Assembly (NCBI GenBank): GCA_014529385.2
Contig: CM043954.1
Span: forward strand, 9,012,306-9,076,305
Source of the DNA: Adiantum capillus-veneris
Lineage: Eukaryota; Streptophyta; Polypodiopsida; Polypodiales; Pteridaceae
DNA length: 64,000 nt
Reading direction: 5' to 3'
Below the pieces are notes generated by a model. That model ran no database searches, was not told where the DNA came from, and saw only the letters and a program-made list of their open reading frames with translations. The translations under genes and the position numbers were made by a program. Positions 47,701-59,440 of this stretch are shown here, in pieces; the stretch's first letter is position 1; every line of letters begins with the position of its first letter.

Positions 47701-48096
47701 TTTTACAACGGAAATCATCAGGTTTGGATACCAAAGCCTAGTGTCCATCAAATTGTAGAAGAAGATAAAATGCCAAAGACGATCACACAAGGACCAAAAA
47801 CAAGATGGGTTCCAAAATTGCTAGTGGAAACTCAATCACAGAGAACCCACACATCTCGACAATCGCTTCTCATGGAAATTAATGCAAAGGCTACATCAAG
47901 CCCTATCAAAGCTGAAGGACTTGTTTTACAAAGAAGTATCAACATACAACAAGCAAGTCAAGAGGAGCCAAAATATGCCAACCTACTCGACAAAATGGTG
48001 GCATCCAAAGACCAACACAATGATAGAGGCCTTAATCTCAAGAACTTATGGCATTGGGTTTCAGGCCATGAACAGGTAAGTCCAAGTCGCCATTAA
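44728..48096 (+). CDS. Element A protease polyprotein, 1122 aa, with C-terminal repeats
   Basis: A 3.37-kb uninterrupted frame, remarkable beside its decayed neighbours. Residues about 265-370 form a retropepsin-like aspartic protease, with LAILDSGAG at the active site (about 45547) and DIILGRPFMRQL at its end. Residues about 590-690 look like a second, degenerate copy: AAIDPQATKNLM where DSGA is expected, VAEVVLKLSIGEYNDTFHI, and LVLTESWR where ILG-W is expected. The C-terminal part is basic and Gln/Lys-rich. It carries three copies of a W-[IV]-P-x-x-x-L-x-x-QGFY-x-GN-x-Q-[IV]-W-[IL]-PK-like module, near residues 830, 920 and 990, plus a half copy at about 1025. RT motifs are absent. Why the frame has stayed open is unknown. 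Confidence 0.85.
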   Translation: MMEPEPPIPPPETKPKSVGFEMPKAKVVKTLTQRNIELESQKDIQAKTTTQETNNLEIQLDDQVVANTTNDARSRSQFMAPIPEIDEPWPNELWEAIRSAKDGSATFQYAPIIEVNTGNEFYQGDIQSLNGDAGREVSIESKPESLKTLPSYIGEHEAGSETRVVPSQRRAISKMMDTKSMQELMSAPIQCTITLSELLKIRPHVWDEVGDNLGKMGLKIPLQDLPSNEQSNKTQQESADAKPVPINKVRKYCEGEEGNTTLPVEYKEVKTLAILDSGAGVAIATKDIWEKWGRPALRKTRMKLQLADGYTKKTMGIVEQIIVTSCGIEYEHTFAIVDFGKGNNFDIILGRPFMRQLKMVQDWGYDYIYLRHKKITTKISIKDHSYRDVNRTPLEEIDSTIVNGKEIPAWLQTKQELWMCGASKCGSSVKEDCILKRSMDDEAYIPEPFPKELFEPFEWTQILATLDVCVNEVTPTKFCDEEGYDITPIFTIKVLKEANETCECEGRKSETDSYILEHEAKLKTKEAEQPQEYVIIDIPEETTKAVSKKPTPEKVQMEVDEGEKLPSSTANLQQTQDQKKNRDKKEDGLSPTMIKFNLCGQMGLKATCSAAIDPQATKNLMTYGTWIMMGKPPINELEEIVYTSSKMPIPRFGVAEVVLKLSIGEYNDTFHIINSHHIKESLVLTESWRNIFFRQQSKASTTTTVRLHEASQIHAEKKSPTIAEKRKAKVNIEVYQPRQTTLPSTSLHKIFHEASTSRATPSTMQWKPKQKVYQPNFPSQKSIQKKSKNVKKVLVSKEHIQVKDPVWIHETGVQPRQQKVIGWIASNESITAQGYFQGNTNVCAKKPKVTTWTYPPQSTSSTRNKMRYQRNTKYSGKQKNTNKRQTKRPSKRAMRQVWVPKSLASQITQCKQVNQRMIPVKLLEAQGFYEGNTQIWLPKIVAQSGTTKRNQAAQAPTPKQAMTTKSQQKPITTKAAAIYRWIPCHQLQKQGFYNGNHQVWIPKPSVHQIVEEDKMPKTITQGPKTRWVPKLLVETQSQRTHTSRQSLLMEINAKATSSPIKAEGLVLQRSINIQQASQEEPKYANLLDKMVASKDQHNDRGLNLKNLWHWVSGHEQVSPSRH

Positions 48097-49313
48097 AAAT
48101 ACATGGCATAAAAGTCAAGAGTCGGGCAGCTGAGCCACTAAATGAGCAAGGCATTAGTCCCAAATCTTCAAGTAATATTCTCTGTGGTCTAAGAGTCTTA
48201 GCTATTCTAGGTACTGCTCAAGGTGGAGGAGTTGAGCATATTTATGTTGTGTCACTCATGCTGGTATAGGTGAGCATAAGAGTCGAAGTCTATGTATTTT
48301 AAGTTTGGTAAAGTGAAGAAGAGAGTCCAAAAGACACTCACGCACTATACATAGTGAGTAATGAGTGGAGAAGCTTCAACATCAAAAACCCTTCTTGGAA
48401 ATGTGGAAGCTATTGAGACATCCTTTGATGTCACATGTGCTACATTTGTTCCTTGAAGCACCCATTAAATCCATATTTTACACTACATGCTTTTGTTTGA
48501 AAACTTCTCATAAGCATATAGAGTGTCCCATAATTGGCACTTACATTAGGCACTCTTCCTTTGTTTCTCCCAAGCACTCACCTTGCATGACAGGTACTTC
48601 GAGCCAAAATGCTCAACTCCAATAAGAGCGTATACCAAAGACACTTTTTTCCCACTGGGTTTTTCCCTTTGGTCATCCAGGTTTTAAGACCCTAATCTAG
48701 ACCTCATCATCAACTTCTTGTATATATTCCTTCTACATCAACAATAAGGAAAGGGCTACCCAAAACCATAAACAACAACTTGGAGCAAACATAGCAGGTC
48801 TCCATATGCTTATCAAGAGCATCTTTTATCTTCAAGGGTGAAAACAAATCTCCATCCAACAATGGCAAGTCAAAGAATGGCCTACAACATCAAGCAATGA
48901 GAAATTTAGCAAGCGAGCTATCCACAACAATCAAAAATAGCTCACACAGTGCTTCAACATTGGTGACCTATTGCAAACAACTCAAATTGCAGTGGACCTT
49001 GAATGAATATCTATCATAAAGTCCACGCCACAAGGAGGATCAGTTCTACACGATCAAACACTTCAACATCCATCTTTACGGCAACTAAGATTGACAACCA
49101 AGAGGCGAATGCACAACAAAAAGAAACGTTGCCTTGATAATCAAAGCTCAAATCATGTATCAACAACATGACAGCTATGCATCACTCAAGGAAGGGGGGA
49201 GCGTCATCAACGACAACGGGCTTCCCAAGATGACAACCAACCTTGAAGACAAAGCTAAAGACAACCCTATGACAAGGCTGCACAAGGTCGTGTCAAGGGA
49301 TGACACGAGCTAC
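48097..49313 (+). other. Element A 3' internal non-coding region
   Basis: About 1.2 kb without supported coding frames. It contains CCCACTGGGTTTTTCCCTTTGG near 48650 and leads to the PPT at 49314-49324. Pol would be expected in a full-length gypsy element; none of its motifs appear. Confidence 0.6.
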
Positions 49314-50082
49314 GAAGGGGGGAGTGTTTGGAGGTGATAACAACATACAAGTGCCCACCTAGCCAAGGCGCTCGTTGGGTCAGCCGGCCAAAGTTTTGAT
49401 GTGGTCACATTATTTTTCCGATGTTTAATACATCAAACCCTGTAAAAGTCTAATGACAATCGCCTATGTCAAGTCTGAGTCAAAGATTTAATTTTTCCAA
49501 TGATGTATGTAAAGGTCCATGAGAAGTTGACCGCCGGCCACTTTAGAAAGCCCTAGGTATATAATACACTAAGGTTAGTGGGAAAGGAGAGATCATTTTT
49601 TGAAGATAAGTGACTGTTGCGTTATGCACAGAGAGCTACCTCTTTGCTCCAACTTGTAATCATCGCTTCTGTGGCTACGGTAATCCAAATTCAGTTTTGT
49701 TTCTTGCATTGTGTTCCTCTTAGCATTCAAGATTCGGTGAAGGTTTTAGACGCATCCGTTTAGGCCTTAAATCGTTGTTTTGAGTGTTTATATGCATATT
49801 TTATGTTGTTTTGACCCTTTAGGATCATCCGTTTACTGTTTTTGCGTACTTTGAGACGAACGATCGCGATCATTGTACCTCTCCAGAATGCTATGACAGT
49901 GATAGGATATGTTCCTGGTAGTCCCCTGTAGCTTCCCTTCAAGTTTCGTGCGATTCCGATATGATTTGCATGGTGAACGGGCATGATGTGTGTAGAGCTG
50001 TGTAGAAGGACATAGGCAAATTACTTGACTTTGGTGCGTTTGATTTTCTTGTAGAGTTAGTAGTTGCATCTCTTCGAGTTCA

Positions 50083-51410
50083 CTTCATTAGGATTGACAC
50101 CCTAGTGAGTTTCCATGCCTCATCCAAGTCGCTTCCCTGTATCAATAATTTTATGTTGATGCTTGAGAGCTATGCTATGGACGTCCGTCGCGGCGACCCG
50201 CAAACACATGACCACCCCATGCACATAAGGCACTTACTATCACCCTGCAAGGCGACATGAGCACGCTAGGATTGAATGCACCGACACATGCTACCCCGGG
50301 CCACTCTCGGTGCTAGTGATCCACGTTGCTGGTGACTGCATTATCTTGATGTTTTCTTCAACTAAACTTTCGCTATTGTGCTAACCCCGCTAACTCCAAA
50401 GTTCGCCATGCACCATATGGCGCTTGCATTCCATCATGTATCCCCGGTGCCAAGAGTAAGGTTGGTAACAGTCAAGACCATTGTTTTATAAGTATTATCA
50501 TGATCAATAAAGTGTGCAATGTTGTCATGATCTTTGAGCCCATTCTCTCTTCTCCTTAGCTTTGTTTTCCCATATCCATGGAATGATTCATCTCTTGTAT
50601 ATCAGTCTGCTTGTGCTTCATCACGTACGCCATCACCAATCATTCATGCTCCATTTTGACCTTGTCACATACCTCTCTTGTACACACACTCTTGACTCTT
50701 GACTAGGCATTTTCTACATCCGGACGTTGTCTTTATCACCATTTCATGTTGGTTACCTAGAGGGCATATCACTTTTGCTAATGTGGGTCATCTATGTCTG
50801 CGTCCTAGCCACATTTATGCTAGGTGGTTCCCCTCTATAATTATAGGATAATTCCTACCTTGAGATGATGCTTGGGGATGTTCAAGCTATGTGTGGTGTA
50901 GCGGCCATTCATATGGCATGTCATTTCATGTCATCACTGGCACTAGAGCCTGCTCATCCATTTTCCCTTCAGGAAGCATGTACTTAACTAGCACATCATT
51001 ATTTCCTAGTTGGATGCACCCTCCCTATCTCTCACATAGACAAAGATCACTAGACTCATACGTCAAGATTTGATTTAGCTAGATACCAGGAGCACATGGA
51101 TACAAGTAACACAGGATTTGGGTACGAAGATGGATTTCTATAGAGAGCATCTTCTCCAGCTAACAAATTATGGATATGTGATCAGACCGACCTATATGGA
51201 CACTCATTTATCCTATGAGATATGATGTGCTACTGGTTAGATGTGCACATCATCACATCACCTAGAGATTGAGACTGGTAAATTTAAGAGAGTACTCTTG
51301 CCCAAGCGTCCACCTCGGAGTGATCGTTGTCTACAATCCCAACACCACTTTATCCAATCGATACCCCACCCCAGCCTATTGTAGCACTCCCTTTGATCCT
51401 CCTTCTTTGG
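50083..51410. other. Non-coding region between element A and the SINE
   Basis: No supported gene, RNA or clear repeat. Short open frames have no recognisable domain. Confidence 0.5.
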
Positions 51411-51620
51411 GGCCTCGTAGACGGTAAGGTAGTAAGTGGCCTCTCAAGCTACGGGTTGTGGGTTCAAATCCCCCATTGGGTCACACTCTAGAGAGACACC
51501 TTGTGCTCACCTAGTGTTCACGTTGCTAGGGCTCTTGCCCTTGGACACTCAAGTACATCCTCCTCCTAGGGTGGGTCACCCAAGGAGGAGGTTCCCAGAT
51601 GGTTTCTATGAGTTCTCTTT
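51411..51620 (+). mobile_element. tRNA-derived SINE with Pol III A and B boxes
   Basis: An A-box-like TAGTAAGTGG (51430-51439) and a B-box-like GGTTCAAATCC (51461-51471) are spaced about as in a tRNA gene and sit in a tRNA-like arm context (GGGTTCAAATCCC). Downstream is non-tRNA sequence with a strong inverted repeat (51559-51591: CCTCCTCCT against AGGAGGAGG with GGGTG/CACCC inside). This is the layout of plant tRNA-related SINEs of the Au type. The CG-to-CA change in the B box suggests age. A functional tRNA is unlikely because no acceptor stem pairs. End points are approximate. Confidence 0.65.
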
Positions 51621-52159
51621 GTTGTTCCTAGTACGTGGTGCATCAATTAGGTGGCCATGGTGATGCCTATGTGCGTCTCTTGCCCGATGGCACGCCACCC
51701 TTGCCCGACTATGTAACATGGCTAATATTTGGAAGGGCTAAGCACCTTCCCTAAGGGACCTCATGTGTGTCAAAGAAAAAAAGATATGGCTTCTGTGAGA
51801 AGGTCATATTTTGAGTATAGAAGAAGTCAAATAGAAGGAACCGATTCTACTATGTACCTCAAGACTGATTTAGTAAAGTCTATGGCCCTATCTTTAAGTA
51901 CAATCCTCACAATGTCATTATCACTTTTGATGAATGTAAGAAGACAAGATCTATTTGTACTTTGCTCAAGCATATCCTATGGTGATCAACCCAAGTGAGT
52001 ATTTCTATAAAGAGTATGTTAATGAATGACATGCTCATGTGAATTGCATTTGTGCATTATCGCCGACATATATCTCTCGTGGGCAAGAGTGGTATAAGAA
52101 AGAAGATGTAAACTTAAGTGCTCAAGTAGAAGTTTTGAATTTTGGAGCTTGAACACTTG

Positions 52160-52416
52160 AGCTTGAACACTTGAGCCTTGACACCCCCATTGTACCCTGA
52201 GTTCTGGGCTTGGAGTTGAGTGTGCTACCAGCCAGAGTTTGTACTCTTTCATTTGAGTTAGGCAAGTCCCACGTTGTTCAGGTTCTATTGATGAGTCACT
52301 TTGTTTGCTCTATTATTCATTGTTTACAATGTTTTCGTTCTACTGGAGTGAGACTTCATGCACATTGCACTGAGGATCACCCATTGTAGAGAGCACAACA
52401 CACTATTTTCGCTACA
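52160..52416 (+). mobile_element. Element G 5' LTR, recognisable part
   Basis: Shared with 56180-56433: TTGACACCCCCATTGTACCC, GTTCAGGTTCTATTGATGAG, CATGCACATTGCACT and AGAGAGCACAACACACTA. It ends GCTACA at 52416. What follows, TTTTTGCACGTCCGGTGGGACC (about 52429 onward), looks like a decayed plant gypsy PBS region. The two copies are clearly diverged and the left end is not determined. Confidence 0.65.
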
Positions 52417-54030
52417 AATGCTCTCATTTTTGCACGTCCGGTGGGACCTCAACTGAAGTCTCACTCCGTCAAGAGTCAAGTCAAGGAGCTAGCTGGTTTA
52501 AGCTCTCACCTGTGCTAGTCTATTGGTCTCTATTAGTGTGGTGCAAAGGTCTCGTCTAGCTTTCCCTCAACCAGCTTAGTCCTCGACCAACTTGTCTAGT
52601 CTCTTATCATGGTCTAGTTGTCTCTCATTTAGGTCTAGCCAGGTGGTCTAGTCACTTGCCCTAGTCTAGTGGAGTCTAGATGAGTGTAGAGTAAGTTAAA
52701 GGTTTTCGTGCCCAAAGATTGAGTGGGATTTTGATTATTGCATGCCACATGCAAGGGAGACTGCAGACAAAAGAGCAACAAAGTCCACTATTGATTCCTC
52801 TGAAGCACTACCATCAGAAGCACCAACCCTTTGTGCCCATTGGAAACCCACCATTCCCGTTACATTACCTTCCTATGCGGCTACCTCCACTCCCTCAACC
52901 AGTTCTTCACCTCCCATGTCACTTTCCCCAATACAGTTCTCACCCACTGTGTTGGCAACAGGATCAAGAGCAGATAGCCATGGAGGAGTTGACAAGAGGT
53001 GAACATCAAGTTCTCGACTTTCAAAGGTCTCTCTACATAGGATGCAGATGACCATGCTAGGAGATTTGTCTCCCTCTGCAGGAGGAGTCATGGACTCAAC
53101 AGAGAAGACACCTACCTAGTGCTCTTCCCGTCAACCTTGGATGGCTTAGCATATAAATGGTACAATTGATTTTTTGAGAATCACTTCACACTTGGGTAGC
53201 ACTAAGGCAGTAGTTTTGTGAAGCTTTTTGGCCAGGTGACTTCCAAGGAAAGTTCTCAATGACTAGGAAAACCTGATGCTCTAGCCAAATGAGACTTTTA
53301 CGGAACTCATGATGAGAACAATGTCTCTGGTCGCTAAGCCTCCCTAGCAACAAGGAAATTCATGGTCAATAAGTGGGTAGAGAAGGCTCTTCCCAAGACT
53401 TTGCAACACAAACTTTGAGAGAGTCTTTGACTTGAAGACACTCTAGGACTTAGGAAGAGTCTAAGGTTGTGGTCTAGTGTAGCTCATGCCGCTCTCCAGG
53501 GCACCCTACACATGAATGCCCCCTTTGGTCTTATTTCCACTTCTGTGAAAAGTTGGGACATGAGGACAAGGATTTCTACTACCTAAAGGGATTGCAAAAA
53601 ATATAGGGTTTAGCACCTACATCCAACATGGTTTCTCCCTATGGCCATACCAACCACATGCCACCTTTGTTCAATACCCCTCCTATGTAAGGTATGTTAA
53701 GCACTTTCCCATCTCAAATTGTTTATCGTCTTAATGCTCCACCTCCATGCATCACAGGATCAAAGACCACCTCATCCTCAGACGCGCCCATCTAATTGGC
53801 CCATTTTGTGCTGCAAATGCGGGGAATATGGGCATTACCAAAGAAAATTTCCTCTTCCAGAAGGTTGTTACCCTTGCCATCACATTTCCATGAGGCTCAA
53901 GATCAGTATAGTAAGGATTGTCCAAAACAATGCACATCTCCGTCTTTGAGCCAAACTGAATTTACCTTTCTAAAGATCAATTTGATCATAGTTAGCACCA
54001 TCACCTTCTACTCATGTGGTGGCCCCTAAT
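52417..54030 (+). pseudogene. gag: Element G gag, heavily decayed
   Basis: Pieces of a gypsy Gag are readable in changing frames. A Pro-rich N-terminal part lies at 52740-53000. A DADDHARRFVSLCRRS-like segment and then FPSTLDGLAYKWYN follow at about 53120-53165, the latter a hallmark of plant Gag. A CCKCGEYGHYQRKF knuckle lies at about 53806-53850, in which the last Cys has become Phe. Many stops and shifts interrupt it. It follows the 5' LTR and precedes the protease. Confidence 0.65.
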
Positions 54031-54439
54031 GTCAGGTAGAGGAGCCCATCGTTGTCCTCACTTGAGCCCAGAGGGCATCCTTGAGTCTCAATCTTTCAAC
54101 AAGTTCCACTCTTCCACCAACTATCCCACCACTCGATACCCCGCTTCTAGCTATCGACAAGCCATCCCCTAGTGCCAAGCAAGGATCCACATCTCTGCTC
54201 TTCAATATTGATGAAGCCTTCTTAGAAGTTGTAGCTAACCTAAATAAGATAAAGGTACTAGAGAAACCACTAGTAGAAAAAGGAAAGCTTACAGCAGAGG
54301 CAATCTTGAAGAACACCTTCCAACAAGTGATGCTCTATGACATGTTGCGGCTAGATGCAGGTTTTTGAAGTGACACCCTTGCATTTTTTTAGTAGCTTTA
54401 CCCCGAACTAGGTCCTAGTGGCAGGTGCCTCTGAGAGTA

Positions 54440-54835
54440 GCCATTTGAGTCATTTATGATATCTTATCCCTCTACTCCCCTCATTGATTATAGAAGTCCT
54501 CGTCTTAAAGTGTCCATCTTGGGGCGGCAATCCTCAGGAGTGATAGTGGATGGTGGATCTAGCATCAATCTGATTCGTTCTGCTCCCTTCTCAGTTACGT
54601 TTAACCAGAGGATAGTCTAGCCATTGGGCATAGTGAACAAGGTGCCTTTGCAGCAGGTACAAGACTTCACCTTTAGCTTGGATTTTGTTGTTGGTCTTCT
54701 CCCGTAAGTTGAGGGAGGATTTCCTTTGCTCATCGGTAGACCATGGTTGCGGCACACTAAAGCACTACATGATTGGGGAAATGACGCAATTTGGATATAC
54801 ACTCCTAGATTCCTAACCAGGGTTCTAAAGCAACA
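54440..54835 (+). pseudogene. Element G protease remnant
   Basis: The active-site region reads VIVDGGSSINLI (about 54544-54580), an Asp-Gly-Gly triad, and the end of the domain is FPLLIGRPWLRHTKALHDWG (about 54720-54780). Stops at about 54617 and 54706 disrupt it. Active-site and ILG-type end motifs at the right spacing make the assignment firm. The same Asp-Gly substitution occurs in elements B and D. Confidence 0.75.
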
Positions 54836-56179
54836 AAGATGTTCTGCCTTCGAGGCGTAGCGGAGGCCTATGACCAGTTTGACCGCCCTGACCTCAAAGC
54901 ACCCGAGATAATCCAACAGGCCCAGATCCTTGAAAGATCCCTGGTTACCCCAATGATTTTCCCAATTGCAAGCGGCGTTGAGGGGGACCAAGAAGTCATG
55001 ATCCTACGATACGTAAAAATCCCAGAGGCAGAAAGGAGGGCTTGGCAACGGGATCCTAAACGGCGCGTGAAGATCGTGCCCATCCATTTTTCATCCGCCT
55101 TCTGCATGGATTCCCAATGAAACCCATTATACATGAAGGAGGCATAGTTCCAGTGGTGTAACATCGTTCCTTGTCAATGGAGTCCAACCCTGAATTGGAG
55201 CAGCCCACTCCATCTAATGGGTTAAAATAAGACTTGTTGGAGTGGTTGGAAGCTACCAAGTCTATGCCTTGTTATGGAGTCTCTATTCAATCTTTGCCTG
55301 AGGATACATTCTCTTCCAAATTTTCTTCAGTACCTGAGCCCAATGAGCCACCTGAACCAGTAGCAAGTGTGGAGGATCTACAAGAGTTCAGGCTACACTC
55401 TCCGACCAAGCCAAATTTTCTCCTCTATGTATGGTATACTATCCTTCACCAAGCTTCTTCAAGGCGGGTTACAGTGAAAAGATATTGATTTCAAGGTGGA
55501 TGACACACCAACTCATGATGTCTCTCTACTCCTAGATGCGACCACTTCTTCACCTATAATGCAATCTTCAGCAATGCCATCTCTAGACCTAGTAAAGGGA
55601 GAAAACTTTGACATTTTTTATGCCCACCTGGTGCTCCTAGACCAGATGCAGAGTAGACAATCACATTTTCTACGGTCTATGTCACAGAAGATAAGATAAG
55701 CTCTTTTCAAACTTACAGAAGAGTCAAGCACTGATGATTTTGAAAGAGATTTGTTTGTCAAACATTTGGGAAGACCAATGAGTGTACGGCTATCTGAACC
55801 CATCTTGAATCCACATTCCACAAAGCCACCCCCCTTCCTCCTCACGTCGCCCCTTCCCTCTCTCTCTCTCACCCCTCACCACCTCCACCCCCTTCCTCTC
55901 TCCCCCCTTGCCCCTCACCACCCTTCCTCCCTCTCCCCTTGCCCCTACCCACCCCCTCCCTCCTAGCCCCTACCCAACCCCCTCACGCCTTCCCTCCCCC
56001 TCTCGCTCCTACTCACCCCTACCCACCCCCTCCTTCCTTGCCCCTACCCCCCCCCCCCCCCCCATCGTTGGTGGCTCTTTAGGAGATATACATGTGTGGT
56101 TGGAGAGATCATTATCATCATCTACTGTGTATGTCCAAGCATCTTGTGTCTTGAGTCTTGAGTTCATCACAGCACTTCT
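54836..56179 (+). pseudogene. Element G post-protease region, no RT found
   Basis: Coding-like stretches (54839-55120, 55234-55488, 55496-55699) are acidic to mixed and helical, for example a LKAPEIIQQAQILERSLV segment. They would be the linker between protease and RT in a Tat-type element. No RT, RNase H or integrase block follows. From about 55805 the sequence becomes C-rich, ending in a C-run near 56050, then passes into the 3' LTR. The pol region was probably deleted. Confidence 0.5.
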
Positions 56180-56433
56180 ACACCATCCCTACACACTTGA
56201 CCCTCGACACCCCCATTGTACCCTCAGTTCTAGTCTTGGAGCTGAGTGTGCTGCCAGTCAAAGTTTGTATTGGTTTATTTAAGTTAGTTGAGTCCCATGT
56301 TGTTCAGGTTCTATTGATGAGTCACTATGTTTTCTATGTCATTTAGTGTTCTCATTCTGTTGGAGTGAGGATTCATGCACATTGCACTAAGGAGCACCCA
56401 CTGTAGAGAGCACAACACACTACTTCTGCTACA
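56180..56433 (+). mobile_element. Element G 3' LTR, recognisable part
   Basis: Diverged direct repeat of 52160-52416, ending at TGCTACA. No polypurine tract was recognised upstream; the adjacent sequence is instead C-rich. Confidence 0.65.
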
Positions 56434-56472
56434 TTAACAATAAACCACACTATTTAAAGATCAAACAATGGC

Positions 56473-56696
56473 TATAACAGACCTCAATGCCTGGCTGACT
56501 TTGCTAGCATACATTATACAAATGGATGGAAGACACCAGACAAGTTTCCCAAGGATTCCCCTTACTTTGTTGATTTCTTTAGTTTTAGGAATGCTACAAC
56601 CCATAGCAACATGCAGGTGCCTGTGACAAACTGCTCACTCACACAAGAATGGTGCGATGCACATGCATACAAGGATATGTTCACACCCTTAATTTA
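56473..56696 (+). pseudogene. Coding-like fragment of unknown origin
   Basis: A frame from about 56473 reads YNRPQCLADFASIHYTNGWK and continues with FPKDSPYFVDFFSFRN and EWCDAHAYKDMFTPL before a stop. Residue composition is protein-like, but I recognise no family. It starts just outside the element G LTR and may be an exon or transposon remnant. Confidence 0.3.
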
Positions 56697-57022
56697 AAGA
56701 GACAAAAAGAATACTCCAAAAGACATACTTGTAGAGTGGGACAACTACAATCAGTGGTGAAATGATTCCATGACAGTTATCATAATGTACATTACATTAG
56801 GACTATTACAAAATATCGATAGCCTTTGAAAGGCAGTGTATTAGAGGATTTTTGAACATCGATAAATTTTGGATGTAGAAATTGATTTTGATTTATTCAT
56901 TATTATTAGTCTCTTTTCTCCTTTCATCTCATACTCTCAATTAACATATTTAATTCTTTAATATGGACTAGTATGTTTTGGACTAAGAGTGATCTTCACT
57001 TGATATGGTGCAGTAGATAATC

Positions 57023-57300
57023 ATGCCTCCTAGAGAGAATGCAATGGCTGCAAATGCCAACGTCCCAATTGCACCTCAAACGAAAATCATTTATCATGAC
57101 ATTAATGCTATGCTTCACAAGTCTCAACCTAGGAACTTCAACGAAGAAAGCAATGATGTGGGCAAAGTTCTTGAAGATTGGATATAGCGTATGGATGACT
57201 ACTTTGATTTGGCTCATTCATCGACAGAGAACTTATCAAATACTAGTTGAAACTTTAAGATTTGATACGTCAACGAAATGTTTGACAAATATTAAATTGA
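57023..57300 (+). pseudogene. Retrotransposon gag N-terminal fragment
   Basis: The ATG at 57023 starts MPPRENAMAANANVPIAPQ. A KVLEDWI-stop-RMDDYFDLAHSSTEN segment follows, which matches the start of plant Gag capsid domains (LEEWLxxMDDYFxLA type). There is a stop at about 57185 and another near 57248. The (CT)n tract at 57321 then truncates it. No other parts of this element are seen. Confidence 0.55.
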
Positions 57301-57315
57301 TGTGCAAAGCAAATA

Positions 57316-59440
<2,125 letters not shown>

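Larger units (their letters stand above)
39309..50082 (+). mobile_element. LTR element A: gag-protease only, no reverse transcriptase or integrase
   Basis: The element is 10.77 kb. Direct LTRs are 39309-40126 (818 bp) and 49325-50082 (758 bp). Both start TGTTTGGAGGTGATAAC and end GAGTTCA, and a polypurine tract GAAGGGGGGAG immediately precedes the 3' LTR. By eye they differ by about 25 substitutions plus two deletions of 24 and about 32 bp in the 3' copy. No standard PBS is recognised after the 5' LTR. The internal region holds a 2.1-kb repeat-bearing leader, Gag, a knuckle ORF and a long protease polyprotein, then 1.2 kb of non-coding sequence. No RT, RNase H or integrase motif was found. 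No clear target duplication flanks the element. It resembles a LARD-type non-autonomous gypsy derivative. Confidence 0.9.

Noticed and set aside
51411-51500. Functional tRNA gene
   Set aside because: A and B boxes are present, but no acceptor stem or proper anticodon arm pairs, and the unit continues into SINE-like sequence.
55751-56282. Pro-rich protein
   Set aside because: Produced by a C-rich low-complexity tract next to the element G LTR; a homopolymer C run makes the frame unreliable.
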